Assembly (NCBI GenBank): GCA_016931515.1
Contig: JAFGEQ010000019.1
Coordinates: forward strand, 300,295-364,294
Reading direction: 5' to 3'
Origin: a candidate division CSSED10-310 bacterium
GTDB lineage: Bacteria; CSSED10-310
DNA: 64,000 bases
The notes under the pieces: model-generated
What the model saw: only the letters and a program-made list of their open reading frames with translations
Told to the model about the DNA's origin: nothing
Database searches by the model: none
Position numbers and translations under genes: made by a program
In this document: piece after piece, positions 28,435 to 39,200 of the stretch
Layout: each line of letters starts with the position of its first letter
Position numbering within the stretch: position 1 is the stretch's first letter

Positions 28435-30414
28435 ATGGGTAAAACCAACCGGGTTTTGTTATCGGCATTATTAATATGCCTGCTGTCAACGACTGCAGTT
28501 TTGGCTGCCTACCAAGTCGGGGATAGAGTCAATGATTTCACACTGCCGGATGCCTACGGTCAGAGTGTCAGTTTCAGCAACTTCGCAGGCATGGTTGTAA
28601 TGATTAACTTCTGGACGAGCACGTGAGGGAGTTGTGTAACGGAGGCTCCGTTACTTCAGCAGATTTATGAAGATTACAAAGACCAGGGTTTGATGGTTCT
28701 GGGGATAGGCGCCGGCCAAAGCCAGGCAGCCTGCCAGAACTGGATTAATACTCATGGTATCACACATCCCGTTCTGTCGGATGCCAGCAGTACGATCTAC
28801 ACTTTATTCGGAGACGGTTTTGTTCCTTATAATGCTATCATGGATTGCGATGATATCGTGCTCTATACAATAGCCGGTTTCAATGAAACCGCGGTCAGAA
28901 GCACTATCGTGACAGCGCTCGAAGATGTCATTCAGATGCAGCATACCCCGCAGCATGACATTGAAGATATCATGACTCCGGTGACTATTGACGCCACGGT
29001 GCAGGCCGGATCGGCGTTTGTTGCCGGTTTCCCGAAATTGTTCTATCGAACAAACGGTGGAATGTGGACCTCCGTTGAGATGATGAACACCAGTGGCTAT
29101 GACTATAGCGCGGATATACCCGGGCAGGCATCGGATACGACGGTCGATTATTATATCGAGGCTCAGCAGGAAAACGGTTGCAGCCGTGTTCTGCCTTTGC
29201 CAAACGAATACTACTCTTTCTTCATCGGTCCCGACAGCGTTTTTCCTGAAATCGACCACACCTACCTGTCACAGATTTCGGAAAATATGCTGCCATTTAT
29301 TGTGTCCGCTGATGTAATCGATAATCTTGGCGTTCAATCCGTATCTGTTGAATACCAGGTTAACGGGGGAGGATACTCAACGCTCCCGATGACCATGTCG
29401 GATGCCGGGTATCAGGTTGAAATCCCGGATTCTCTTACAATAGGGGATATGATTCAATACCGGATAATCGCAGTCGATCAGGCGACACTTCCCAATACTG
29501 CCTACGATCCTACATCCGGATATTACACGACCGAGGTTATCGATCTCATTCCGGCAATCGTTATCGATCTCGATGGCGCTCATAATTCAGGGACAATCAT
29601 TCGGAACACGATCCAGACACTCCTGGGAAGCTGTGCCTATGTAACCGCAATGCCGGCATCACTGAATATCTATCGTACAGCCTTCGTGTGTCTTGGTGTG
29701 TATGGTGCATCCAGTCATACATTGAACGGAACCGAAAGCAGTGTCCTGGAAGCCATGATGGATGCCGGCGGTAACGTGTACATGGAAGGCGGGGATACCT
29801 GGGCGTACGACCCGCGGACCGATGCCCATGCGTATTTCAACATCATCGGTGTCACAGACGGAGTCAGCGATGCCGGTCCATACATGCTCGGAAAAACTGG
29901 AACATTTACTGCCGGCATGAACCTGGCCTACAACATCGGATCCAGCTATAACAATTATATCGACCATCTCAACCCGACCGGTGGTTCGTACTCGATTCTG
30001 GAAAATGACAGCCCCGTTTATAACACCATGATCGCTTACGACAGCGGAACTTATAAGACTATCGGATCCAGCATCAAGTTTGGCGGGCTCAGCAACGGTT
30101 CGACCCAACTCACAACCTTTATGAACGCTGTCCTCACTTTCTTCGGTATTGCTCCGGAACCGACCCCGACTCCGATCCCAACCGCCACACCAACGGAAAA
30201 TCCATGCGTGAATAATGGCGATGCGAACCTTGATGACGACTTGACTGCAGGTGACGCCCAAACCGCATTCTATATCGTTCTGGGTCTCGTCACTCCGACG
30301 ACCGAACAGGAATGTGCGGCTGACTGCAACGGTGATCAGGAAGTCACTGCCGGTGATGCCCAGAACATCTTCCTAGCGGTTCTCGGAACAGGAGCGTGCG
30401 TTGATCCTCTCTGA
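28435..30414 (+). CDS. Secreted thioredoxin-fold selenoprotein (UGSC) with C-terminal dockerin-like module
   Basis: 659 residues if the in-frame TGA at 28624-28626 is read as selenocysteine (residue 64). AAGGAGG precedes the ATG and a signal peptide ends near residue 24. Residues about 25-165 are a TlpA/AhpC-TSA-like thioredoxin fold: VGDRVNDFTLPDAYGQ, then MINFWTST-U-GSC-VTEAPLLQQIY. The UGA sits exactly at the first Cys of the CxxC redox motif, and the frame continues uninterrupted for 595 codons. Next come an Ig-like region (about 190-360), a domain with VYMEGGDTWAYDPR (about 365-560), a short PTPT linker and a dockerin-like module (about 589-659). Proposed: an extracellular redox enzyme docked to the scaffold. 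The alternative, a broken gene, is less likely. Confidence 0.82.
28624..28654 (+). promoter_or_regulatory. In-frame UGA (Sec) codon with bacterial SECIS-like hairpin
   Basis: TGA at 28624-28626, then a perfect 8-bp stem (28636-28643 GTAACGGA pairing with 28647-28654 TCCGTTAC) with a GGC loop. The loop begins 17 bases after the UGA and has G in its first two positions, fitting the published bacterial SECIS pattern (UGA-to-loop distance roughly 16-37, short stem, early loop G). Confidence 0.75.
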
Positions 30415-30457
30415 TAACTGAGAGATTTTCCGATAGTACCTGATAAACTGATCTTGA

Positions 30458-30486
30458 CAGGCGATCGATCCGATCGCCTGTTTTTT
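30458..30486 (+). terminator. Rho-independent terminator of the selenoprotein gene
   Basis: A perfect 10-bp stem CAGGCGATCG/CGATCGCCTG (30458-30467 with 30471-30480), 3-base loop, then six T. It lies 44 bases past the stop. Confidence 0.9.
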
Positions 30487-30583
30487 CTCATCTGAAGATG
30501 ATGGGTTCGAATCGCATAATTGTCGAAGCCGATTTTACTCACGACAAATGTCTTTATATAGTAGGAAATTGGAAGGGAGAAAG

Positions 30584-31735
30584 ATGACACAACAAACTCC
30601 CGGCAGAATCCGCCGTTTTATTTATGGATTGATCACTATCCTGCTCACGACATTTCTGTGCCTGATACTGCTGGAAGGTTTTTTTCGGGTGGCCTGTTTC
30701 CAGCCACGGGGTCGCGTGGCGGTCCCTTATGAATTCCAGCTCTCGGACCTGGCCGGCGTCCCCTATGAATTGACACCCAACCACCAATATGAATGGAAGT
30801 ACGGTCCGCGAAGATTATTTGACCGGGGATTTTCCATTCCGGTCCGGATTAACGAGATGGGCTTCCGGGATGATCCCGTCATCCTTCCGAAACCTGAAGG
30901 CACGATTCGAATTCTGGCTGTAGGCGATTCCTTCACGTGGGGGCTGGGTGTTGCCGAAGAGGACTGCTGGGTTGAACAGCTCGAATGGATGCTGCAGAAG
31001 CAAACGACTCGAAAAGTGGACGTCATCAATACCGGCGTTGGAAGCTGGAATACCGAAGTGGAAGCGGCGTTTCTCCAGGGACGGGGGATGGCACTGGATC
31101 CGGATGCCGTGATTCTGGGCTTTCTGATCAATGACTTCCGGGCAACAGACACAGGGTATGCCATAGACGATCGGGGATATCTCGTGACACGATATAAAGA
31201 TGCGGAGGGAAGGGGAGAGGCGCGGAAGCTGCATCTTCAGTCGCTCCTATACGAGGAAGAACCCCGGGGGAACATTTTAATCCGGATAGCCGAATCGAGC
31301 CATCTGGTTCGCTGGATCAGCAGTCGCCAGGTGAAAACAGAACCGGGCCGGTTGATGATGTCCAACGATGGTCGTTCCAAGACTCGGACCTGGAATGCTC
31401 TCGCCCGGATATACATGTTGACGCAAGAGGTCGGAATTCCGCTGTACGTCCTTATTTTTCCAAATGTAGAAGATCCGATATTGGCAGCCGACAAGGCCGA
31501 TCTTGACGAACTCGCAAGTCTCTGCCAGGCAGCTAAAGTACCGAGCCTGCGGATGGAAACTGCCTTAACGGGCATTCCACCGCAAGCGCTCTGGGTGCAT
31601 CCCCGGGATCGCCATCCCAATGCCCGGGCACATCATTTGTATGCCCAATACATTGTCTCCAGTCTGTTTACAAATATCGATGACCTGTTCTGTGAACCAA
31701 TAAAAGAGTCACTCAAAGAAGAGACTGGTAAATAA
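30584..31735 (+). CDS. Membrane-anchored SGNH/GDSL hydrolase-like protein
   Basis: 383 residues from ATG 30584, preceded by GGAAGGGAG. One N-terminal membrane helix (about 12-35) with the rest outside. SGNH blocks are visible: block I AVGDSFTWGLGV (Ser nucleophile), block II INTGVGSWNTEVEA, block III GFLINDF, and a C-terminal DRHPNARAHH carrying the Asp/His pair. The fold hydrolyses esters or acetyl groups on sugars and lipids; the substrate is not evident. Its own terminator follows. No dockerin or FWPxW module is present. Confidence 0.8.
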   Translation: MTQQTPGRIRRFIYGLITILLTTFLCLILLEGFFRVACFQPRGRVAVPYEFQLSDLAGVPYELTPNHQYEWKYGPRRLFDRGFSIPVRINEMGFRDDPVILPKPEGTIRILAVGDSFTWGLGVAEEDCWVEQLEWMLQKQTTRKVDVINTGVGSWNTEVEAAFLQGRGMALDPDAVILGFLINDFRATDTGYAIDDRGYLVTRYKDAEGRGEARKLHLQSLLYEEEPRGNILIRIAESSHLVRWISSRQVKTEPGRLMMSNDGRSKTRTWNALARIYMLTQEVGIPLYVLIFPNVEDPILAADKADLDELASLCQAAKVPSLRMETALTGIPPQALWVHPRDRHPNARAHHLYAQYIVSSLFTNIDDLFCEPIKESLKEETGK

Positions 31736-31769
31736 GGCAAATTCGGGTAGAACGAAGAGATAAACGAAG

Positions 31770-31793
31770 GGGCGGGTTTCCCCGCCCGTTTTC
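31770..31793 (+). terminator. Rho-independent terminator after the SGNH hydrolase gene
   Basis: A 7-bp GC stem GGGCGGG/CCCGCCC (31770-31776 with 31781-31787), TTTC loop, then GTTTTC. It lies between convergent genes and mainly serves the plus strand. Confidence 0.75.
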
Positions 31794-31825
31794 ATGTATG
31801 AATGAATGAAATTATAACAACGCAA

Positions 31826-34684
31826 TCACAGCGGATCCACGCAGCTCGCTGTTCCCAGCGCCGTCATAAAGATCTGCTGTGCATCTCCGGCTGTCACCGT
31901 GCTGTTTCCGTTGCAGTCAGCCGAACATTCCTGCTCCGGTGTAGGTGACAGGGTACCAAGAGCGATCTGGAAGGCCATCTGGGCGTCTCCCGCTGTGATG
32001 CTGCCGTCATTGTTGACATCTCCGTCGTTCACACACGGATTCGGTGTCTCGGTGGGCACCGGTGTCGGTTCGGCGGCATTCTCACCCCAGATCTCGACAT
32101 CATCGATGTTCCAGCCGCAGTACACGACGGAGGAGTCCGTTGTACCCATGACCCATCGCAAATAGAGCGTCGGCTGGTTATCGGCGGCATCAGAAATATC
32201 GAATACCTGTGCAGACCAGGACGTTTCCGTCAGTGAGCTTCCGCTGTGATCCCAGATCGTCGTCCAGGTCGATCCATTGTTGCTCACCCGAAATGACGCA
32301 TGATCCCACTGGCTGGATTCCACTCCCAGCCACCGCATGAACCGGACTTCCACATTCTCGAGATCCGTGCAATCGATCGCAGTTGTCGTCAGAAACGTTT
32401 CCGCCATGTTGTTGGAATAGCTTCCGGACAGATTATATCCGTACACATTGGTTCCCGTATAACCGTTGCTCGGATCACCGCTGCTGCCTGTCGGATGACC
32501 CCAGGCCCATTGACCCTGAACGGTCCAGCCGGGATTCGTGCCCATATCCCAGAAATACGCCTGCTCAGGAAAAACACAGACGGCGGTTGCATGCGCTTCA
32601 ACTGTTGCCGGTGATCCTACACAATCCGAATCGTCATACTCCACCGTGATCAGATCACCCCGGGTAACCTGTAAAATACCCGGCGCATTGCCGTAATCGA
32701 TCGTCATAGTTCCATTGAATGTGTCGGAATCTTCCGATTCTTCGAAAACCGTCACCATCTCACCGGACGGTTCGCTGTCGGAGTAAATCAGCAGATCATA
32801 GGACTCAATGGCCGACGGATTCGTGTTCAGATCCGAGTCAATCAAAGTGATCGTCACAATCGCCATGTCGCACAGGTAGGACTGTGCATCCATTGAAACA
32901 ACGCCGCATCCTTCAGGCACATTGATGGTGGAAATGGCATCAAGATCATATCCCGGATAATTTCCTGTGGCGGATCCGTCACCATCATCGATGAATTTTA
33001 AATATCTCACGGAAGTCAACCCTGTTCCGGAAAGATCGAATTCCGTGGTTCCAACCGTATTGCCGATCAGCACCCATGGTCCGAGGAAGTTCCCGGACGA
33101 GCCATACACTGCGCACTGCTCATCGCCGTCTCCGGCTGATGCGGCTTCAGTGACCATAAAATCATTGCCCGGCTGGTCGATGATGTCGAAACCGGTGCCC
33201 ATATCGTAAACGACGATGCAGCCGCGGCCCAGAGAGCCCGGGACGTTGTCGGCAGGGCCCAGCGCATTGTGCGGCCACATGTAATCGGCCCAACTGGCGG
33301 AGTTGGATTCGTAATAATCATCGATCTGTGTCCATGCCGTCTGGAGAGCATGATGCGTGTAACTTGGAGTCAGAACCACATCGACTGCCGTTGTTGCCTG
33401 GTTGGCTACCGTAATACCAGTGATTGTCTGGGGAGTAAATCCGTTGGCCCAGACCGTGATGGAATAGGTTCCTGCCTGGAGTGGGCGATGATAATCACCG
33501 GCAACCGGATCGGTGTAGACAACCATCGGGCGTTCATTGACCAGAACTGTCGCTTCGAGTGGATTGCCGGTGGAGTCCGACACGACTCCGCTGATGCCAT
33601 ATCCGGCCACTTCGATGAAGTACAGGATTCCATTGATGTTCTCATCAAATTCCGATTGGATGTATCCTTCGGAGTAGTGAGGAGTTTCAATAGTAACATC
33701 CATGGATCCACGGCATCCATAACTCCAATCGTTGGTATCTCCGTTCGTCTGATACCAATCCCACCCCTCGATAACCGTGTAATCATTATCAATAACGTAG
33801 GTGTTACCCCAGTCGATCAACATCGTTTTGTCTGCGCAGTTTTCACCCGTGAAATTCCATGTGTAGTTGTAATACTCGGCCTCCCCATGGAATGTCAGAC
33901 TGGTGCTGAAATTCCGCTGCAGTGAGTATTCACGGAAATGCTGCAGTTCCGGCTCACTGAAAGCATAACTGCCCCCGCCGGTTGCCCACATGTACCCATG
34001 ATTGCGGTTCATGTCTACTCCATTGGCGTTGTAACGGGATCCGTTTTCGTGACCGTCCGGATTGACCGACGGCTGGATCCAGATTTCCCGATTGTTCACA
34101 AGATCCGTGACATCAGGATCGGTCCCGTAGTTGGATGTCAGATAATCCATCAGCAACCGCATGATCTCCAAAGACATATATTCATCACCATGGATATTGC
34201 CGACCATTCTGACTTCCGGTTCATCCGTTTCATCCTCATCCGGATTGTCTGTGATTTCCATCACCCATATCGTACGACTCTGAACCGTTTGTCCGATGTT
34301 GTGTAAACGCACTATATCCGGGTAACTGGACGCGATTGACTGCATCGTGCTGACAACAGAACTGTAACTCGTCCATCGTTCGCCCATGGCTTCCTTCTTG
34401 AATGCGGCACGCCTTGCAGCATCTTCCCACAACACTTCGACTTCGAATCCCATCTCCCTGATTTTGATCAATTGGTTCATTTTTGCCAGAGCCCGGGCCC
34501 ATGTCGGCTGAACATCTTCATACGTCAATCGTAACGGTTGGAGCAGGTCGTAGGCGGTATCGCGATCATCATAGAGAATTTTCACAACCATATCGGGATC
34601 CGTTGTTACGGTTCCGGCACAGGCAGCATAGAGCGGCAAGATCATCCAGATCGCTGCAGTAACCAGTGTAAAAAACATCTTCAT
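31826..34684 (-). CDS. Secreted M14 zinc carboxypeptidase with C-terminal dockerin-like module
   Basis: 952 residues from ATG 34684 (AAAGGA 8 bases upstream); signal peptide to about residue 24. The M14 domain (about 105-375) has zinc ligands H165 and E168 (GNIHGDEY) and H266 (LTFHGEAEY), Arg in DMNRN (R227) and catalytic E333 (TIETPHY). Next are a carboxypeptidase regulatory-like domain (about 380-455, GISGVVSDSTGNPL), a domain of about 455-620, an Ig-like segment, a jelly roll (about 740-870) nearly matching that of the C25 peptidase, a short linker and a dockerin-like module (about 882-952). It removes C-terminal residues from peptides. Docking to the scaffold is inferred. Confidence 0.88.
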   Translation of the reverse strand: MKMFFTLVTAAIWMILPLYAACAGTVTTDPDMVVKILYDDRDTAYDLLQPLRLTYEDVQPTWARALAKMNQLIKIREMGFEVEVLWEDAARRAAFKKEAMGERWTSYSSVVSTMQSIASSYPDIVRLHNIGQTVQSRTIWVMEITDNPDEDETDEPEVRMVGNIHGDEYMSLEIMRLLMDYLTSNYGTDPDVTDLVNNREIWIQPSVNPDGHENGSRYNANGVDMNRNHGYMWATGGGSYAFSEPELQHFREYSLQRNFSTSLTFHGEAEYYNYTWNFTGENCADKTMLIDWGNTYVIDNDYTVIEGWDWYQTNGDTNDWSYGCRGSMDVTIETPHYSEGYIQSEFDENINGILYFIEVAGYGISGVVSDSTGNPLEATVLVNERPMVVYTDPVAGDYHRPLQAGTYSITVWANGFTPQTITGITVANQATTAVDVVLTPSYTHHALQTAWTQIDDYYESNSASWADYMWPHNALGPADNVPGSLGRGCIVVYDMGTGFDIIDQPGNDFMVTEAASAGDGDEQCAVYGSSGNFLGPWVLIGNTVGTTEFDLSGTGLTSVRYLKFIDDGDGSATGNYPGYDLDAISTINVPEGCGVVSMDAQSYLCDMAIVTITLIDSDLNTNPSAIESYDLLIYSDSEPSGEMVTVFEESEDSDTFNGTMTIDYGNAPGILQVTRGDLITVEYDDSDCVGSPATVEAHATAVCVFPEQAYFWDMGTNPGWTVQGQWAWGHPTGSSGDPSNGYTGTNVYGYNLSGSYSNNMAETFLTTTAIDCTDLENVEVRFMRWLGVESSQWDHASFRVSNNGSTWTTIWDHSGSSLTETSWSAQVFDISDAADNQPTLYLRWVMGTTDSSVVYCGWNIDDVEIWGENAAEPTPVPTETPNPCVNDGDVNNDGSITAGDAQMAFQIALGTLSPTPEQECSADCNGNSTVTAGDAQQIFMTALGTASCVDPL

Positions 34685-35046
34685 TCTATATATCCTTTCA
34701 TTAAAACCAAGCAATTACGAGGTGTGCCCCAGCGCAAACTACTGACCACGCAAATATAGCAAATATCGGGCCAGAGACTCATTTGACCGTGCGTTGAATA
34801 CGTCATTCGGATCGTGTCCGGCACTGAATCAATAACTGATCAAGATCTTCGCGAGCGACGAACTTCCCTTGACTCGATTCGATTGCATATTCTACCATAC
34901 AAAAGGGTTGCGGCGATTGGCTGACTCTACCTTCAGCGTCAGATTGCCATTAAAATCCGGATTGGATGTATGGGAAATCGTTTAAGAATCGTTCTTCGGA
35001 CGAACACTGTGACCGATCCGGCTCAGACGTTATATACGGACAGACA
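34685..35046. other. Divergent intergenic region between the M14 peptidase and the RND operon
   Basis: 362 bases. A short in-frame upstream extension of the fusion-protein frame exists (from 34966) but lacks a ribosome site. I see no other gene, no clear promoter pair and no strong hairpin. Confidence 0.3.
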
Positions 35047-36261
35047 ATGAAAAAACGTGTAATAATCGGTGTTATTTCGGTCTTAGTTTTGATAACAGGA
35101 TTTCGGATCTGCTCCTGGATATCACCGGGCAGGAAAAACGACTCCGGCAGAGGATCCCGGGCGGTGGCTGTCCGGGCTGTTCCGATCGATCGGCGCACTA
35201 TCATTGACAGTAGCGAGTTTACCGGTACTCTCCTTCCAAATTCACAATTTACGGTCGCTCCGAAAGTTCCCGGAAAACTTGAGAAATTACTTGTTAACAT
35301 TGGTGATCCCGTAAGGAACGGGAGCCTGATCGCGATCCTGGACAGTGAAGAGTATGAGCAGCAGCTTGTGCAGGCCGGAGCGGATCTGGATGTCAGCCGG
35401 GCGAACCTCATTGATGCACGGAATACCCGCGATACGGCATCGAGGGAATATGACAGAATAAAATCTCTGAGAGAACAGCAGATTGCCTCCGCTGCCGAAC
35501 TCGATCAGGCGGAATCCGTCTATCTGGCAGCCCAGGCCAAGTATGACGTTGCACAGGTTCAGATCAAACACAAGGAGGCTGCGCTGAGAGCAGCTGAAGT
35601 GCGCTTGTCTTATACCCGGATTCAGGCTGCCTGGGAGGATGGGTTGACACCCCGTACCATTGCGGAACGGTTTGTGGATGAGGGAACCATGCTCCGTGCA
35701 AATGATCCGATCGTATCGATTGTCGACCTGCAGAAAGTGTTGGCTGTCATCAATGTTGTGGAAAAAGATTTTCCGAAGATCAGGATCGGACAGATCGCCG
35801 AGATTACAACGGATGCTCATCCAGGTAAAATTTTCGAGGGGCATATCGTCCGACGAGCGCCCGTGCTTGATGAGGCAACTCGCAAGGCAAGAGTTGAAAT
35901 CGAAATTCCCAATAACGAAAGTCTGCTGACAGCAGGTATGTTTGTCAGAGCGGAACTGCAATTTGACCGGCATGAAGATGCTGTTGTTGTTCCACAGTCC
36001 GCTGTCGTTAATCGGGATGGTCACCGGGGAGTATTTATTGCTGATCCGGACAAATCCCGCGCAACGTTTGCTCCGGTGGAGACAGGTATCAGCCGGGATG
36101 ATCTCGTGGAAATTCTTTCACCGGACCTGTCCGGCCTCGTCATCACGCTGGGTCAGCATCTGCTGGAGGATGGCGCTTCGATTCTGCTGACATCGGAAGA
36201 AACATCCCGACCCTCTTCCGATCCCTCCATTGCTGCAGAAACATCAGATGCTCTGAAATAG
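35047..36261 (+). CDS. RND efflux periplasmic membrane fusion protein
   Basis: 404 residues. One N-terminal membrane segment (about 5-22), then a barrel-sandwich lipoyl half (TGTLLPNSQFTVAPKVPGKLEKL), an alpha-helical hairpin (about 100-195), the second lipoyl half and a beta-barrel (EITTDAHPGKIFEGHIVRRAP), typical of HlyD/AcrA-type adaptors. It links the inner-membrane pump to the outer-membrane channel. First gene of a three-gene operon, 12 bases before the pump gene. ATG 35047 gives a sensible membrane anchor. Confidence 0.9.
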   Translation: MKKRVIIGVISVLVLITGFRICSWISPGRKNDSGRGSRAVAVRAVPIDRRTIIDSSEFTGTLLPNSQFTVAPKVPGKLEKLLVNIGDPVRNGSLIAILDSEEYEQQLVQAGADLDVSRANLIDARNTRDTASREYDRIKSLREQQIASAAELDQAESVYLAAQAKYDVAQVQIKHKEAALRAAEVRLSYTRIQAAWEDGLTPRTIAERFVDEGTMLRANDPIVSIVDLQKVLAVINVVEKDFPKIRIGQIAEITTDAHPGKIFEGHIVRRAPVLDEATRKARVEIEIPNNESLLTAGMFVRAELQFDRHEDAVVVPQSAVVNRDGHRGVFIADPDKSRATFAPVETGISRDDLVEILSPDLSGLVITLGQHLLEDGASILLTSEETSRPSSDPSIAAETSDALK

Positions 36262-36273
36262 GAAACCCATGGA

Positions 36274-39200
36274 ATGAAGATCGCTCGCTTTGCTGTACAC
36301 AGACCGGTATTTGTGACCATGGTGACACTGATGGTGGCTCTGTTGGGTGCCATTTCACTGTCACGGCTTCCTGTCGATTTATTGCCCGATATCTCTTTTC
36401 CAACACTCAGCATCAGAACGACTTATCAGAATGCCAGCCCCGAGGAAATTGAGGAACTGATTACAAGACCTGTAGAACAGGCATTGAGTGCTGTTCCAGG
36501 AGTCATCGAAGTCGGCTCGGATTCATCCGAGGGAAGCAGCGACGTGACGGTGACCTTTTCCTGGGGAACTGACCTGGATACAGCTGCAAATGATGTGCGT
36601 GACAGACTCGACCGGATCATCAGCGTGTTGCCGGAGGATGCCGAACGGCCAATTCTGAGAAAATTCGATCCGGCGAATTTTCCGATTCTGATTCTGGGAG
36701 CGTCCAGCAATCTTGATCCAATCCAGATGAGACGCATCATCGAGGATGAGGTCGGCTATCGAATAGAGCGAGTGCCCGGTGTCGCGGCAATGGATATTCG
36801 TGGCGGTCTTGCACGTGAAATTCATGTGGATCTTAAACCGGATAGTCTGAAAGCGCTGGGTATCCCCCTGAACAGTGTTATTTCAAAAATCAAAACGGCG
36901 AACATCACGTTACCTGCAGGAATCGTGGAATCCGGCAATTATGAAATTACACTGAGAACTCCCGGTGAATATACGAGTCTCGATCAACTCAATCTGACAA
37001 CGATCGCCGTTCGCAACGGAGTTACGATCCTTCTGAATGATGTTGCCGATGTTTCCGACAGTTGGGAGAAAGAGCGGCGTCTGGTCAGGGTCAACGGTCA
37101 ACCGGGATTGAGGGTGACTGTCAACAAACAATCGGGCACGAATACCGTTGATGTTGCTCAGCGGGTGCTGGAGGAAATCGAGGCAATAAACAACGATATC
37201 CCGCAACTGCATCTTGTTCCCATAATTGATACGTCGGAATATATTGAACGATCGATAACCAATGCAGGAACCTCAGCCGTATTCGGCGGCATCTTCGCCG
37301 TGATCGTTCTGATGATTTTTTTGCGCAGTATCAGGAGCACTGCGATCATCGCCGTCGCGATCCCGATTTCGATCATCGCGACATTTACAATGATGTATTT
37401 TTCCGGATTTACGCTCAACCTTATGACCCTCGGCGGACTCGCGCTGGGAGTCGGCATGCTTGTCGACAGCGCTATTGTTGTACTGGAGAATATTTTTCGC
37501 ATCCGAGAGTCGGACTATGACGCCATGGGTGCCGCAATTCTGGGGTCAGAAGAGGTCACATCGGCTATTATCGCCAGCAACCTGACAACGATCGTTATCT
37601 TTCTGCCGATGATTTTTGTCAGGGGTATGGCAGGCATCATGTTCAGGCAACTGGCGTATGTCGTGAGTTTCGCTCTGCTGTGTTCGCTGACCGTTGCACT
37701 GACACTGATTCCCATGCTCGCATCGCGATTTCTTAGAGTCAATGTGAAATTATCGGGTTCTCACCGGCGTTCGGACCTCTCTGTTCTGCATACATCACTC
37801 GAGAGTGCGTATAAAAAGTTACTGGATAAGGCACTTCACCACAGAGTCACAGTGGCCATCGCCGTGGTCGCAATACTTCTCGGCAGTCTTCTGCTGATTC
37901 CTCTCATCGGCACCGAATTGATGCCGCAGAGTGATGAGGGGGAGGTTCGGGTCAGTGTCGAGATGGAAGTAGGGACCAGGCTTGCTCTCGTAGACGACGC
38001 AATGAGAGCGATCGAAAAAATTGTGGTGCAGGAAGTCCCGGAGATTAAAAATTTCGTAACAACGGTTGGCGGGGGCATGGGAGGTTATTCCGGATCGGTG
38101 AATGAAGGGGAGATCCGGGTTGCCCTGGTATCTCAGGCTGAACGGACCCGGTCCAGTGAAGATGTTGCCTCGGTGTTGCGGCGCAAACTCAGCGCGATCC
38201 CGGGTGCAACGATCAGAATCCGGGCCGGTCAGGGATTGTTTCTTCTGCGTCGAATGGCTGGAAATACCGAGCGGGTTGAAGTCGAGATACGCGGATATGA
38301 TATTGACACGTCGCATGTTCTCTCAGAAAAAGTCATGCAGCTTGTCTCCGGAATACGCGGTGTAACGGACGCTCGAATCAGCCGAGCCACAGGCGCTCAG
38401 GAAAGAATTGTCACCGTTGACAGGGCAAAAGCGGAAGCGATGAAAGTGTCGGTTCAGGATATAGCGGAATTACTGCAGACAGTCATGTCGGGAACCCGGG
38501 CGGGTTATTATCGTGAAAACGGTGACGAATTCTCCATTCGTGTGAAACTGAAAGATGCTGAACAGCAGACACTTAACGAAATTCTGGATCTGACTCTCGT
38601 AAATGGTGACGGCCGGCCGGTTGTGCTTCGGAATTTTATTTCCCTGCGTTCGAAAATGGGAATGATCGATATCGAACGGAAAAATCAGGAAAGGATCGTT
38701 TCCGTTCAGGCAAACATTGCACAACGGGATCTGGGATCGATCCAGGACGAGATCCGGGAGAAACTGCGGTTGATGCCTGTACCCCGGGGATTCAGTATCA
38801 GTCTGGGTGGTGATTTCGATGAACAGCAGAAAACATTCAGGGAACTCGGATTCGGTCTCGTATTGTCGTTGCTGCTGGTATACATGGTGATGGCGTGTCT
38901 GTATGAATCCTTTCGGGATCCGTTCATTGTCATGTTTTCCGTGCCGTTCGCCATTATAGGTGTCATCCTGATTCTGCTGATCACAGGTACGACATTCAAT
39001 ATGCAGTCGTTTATCGGCTGTATCATGCTGGGAGGAATCGTAGTAAACAATGCCATTCTGCTTGTCGACTATACGAACCTCTTGAGGAGACAATACGGAT
39101 TACCCCTGGAAGAAGCGATTAAGGAAGCCGGCAGGCGGCGATTGAGACCGATCATGATGACAACCATGACCACAATTTCCGGATTGATTCCGCTGGCACT

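Noticed and set aside
28624-28626. TGA read as a true stop that breaks the thioredoxin-fold gene
   Set aside because: The stop falls exactly at the redox Cys, the frame continues intact for 595 codons with sensible domains, and a SECIS-like hairpin follows. Selenocysteine explains all three; a random nonsense mutation does not.
30498-30525. GGTTCGAATC resembling a tRNA T-loop
   Set aside because: No matching acceptor, D or anticodon arms around it; it lies just after a terminator. Chance match.
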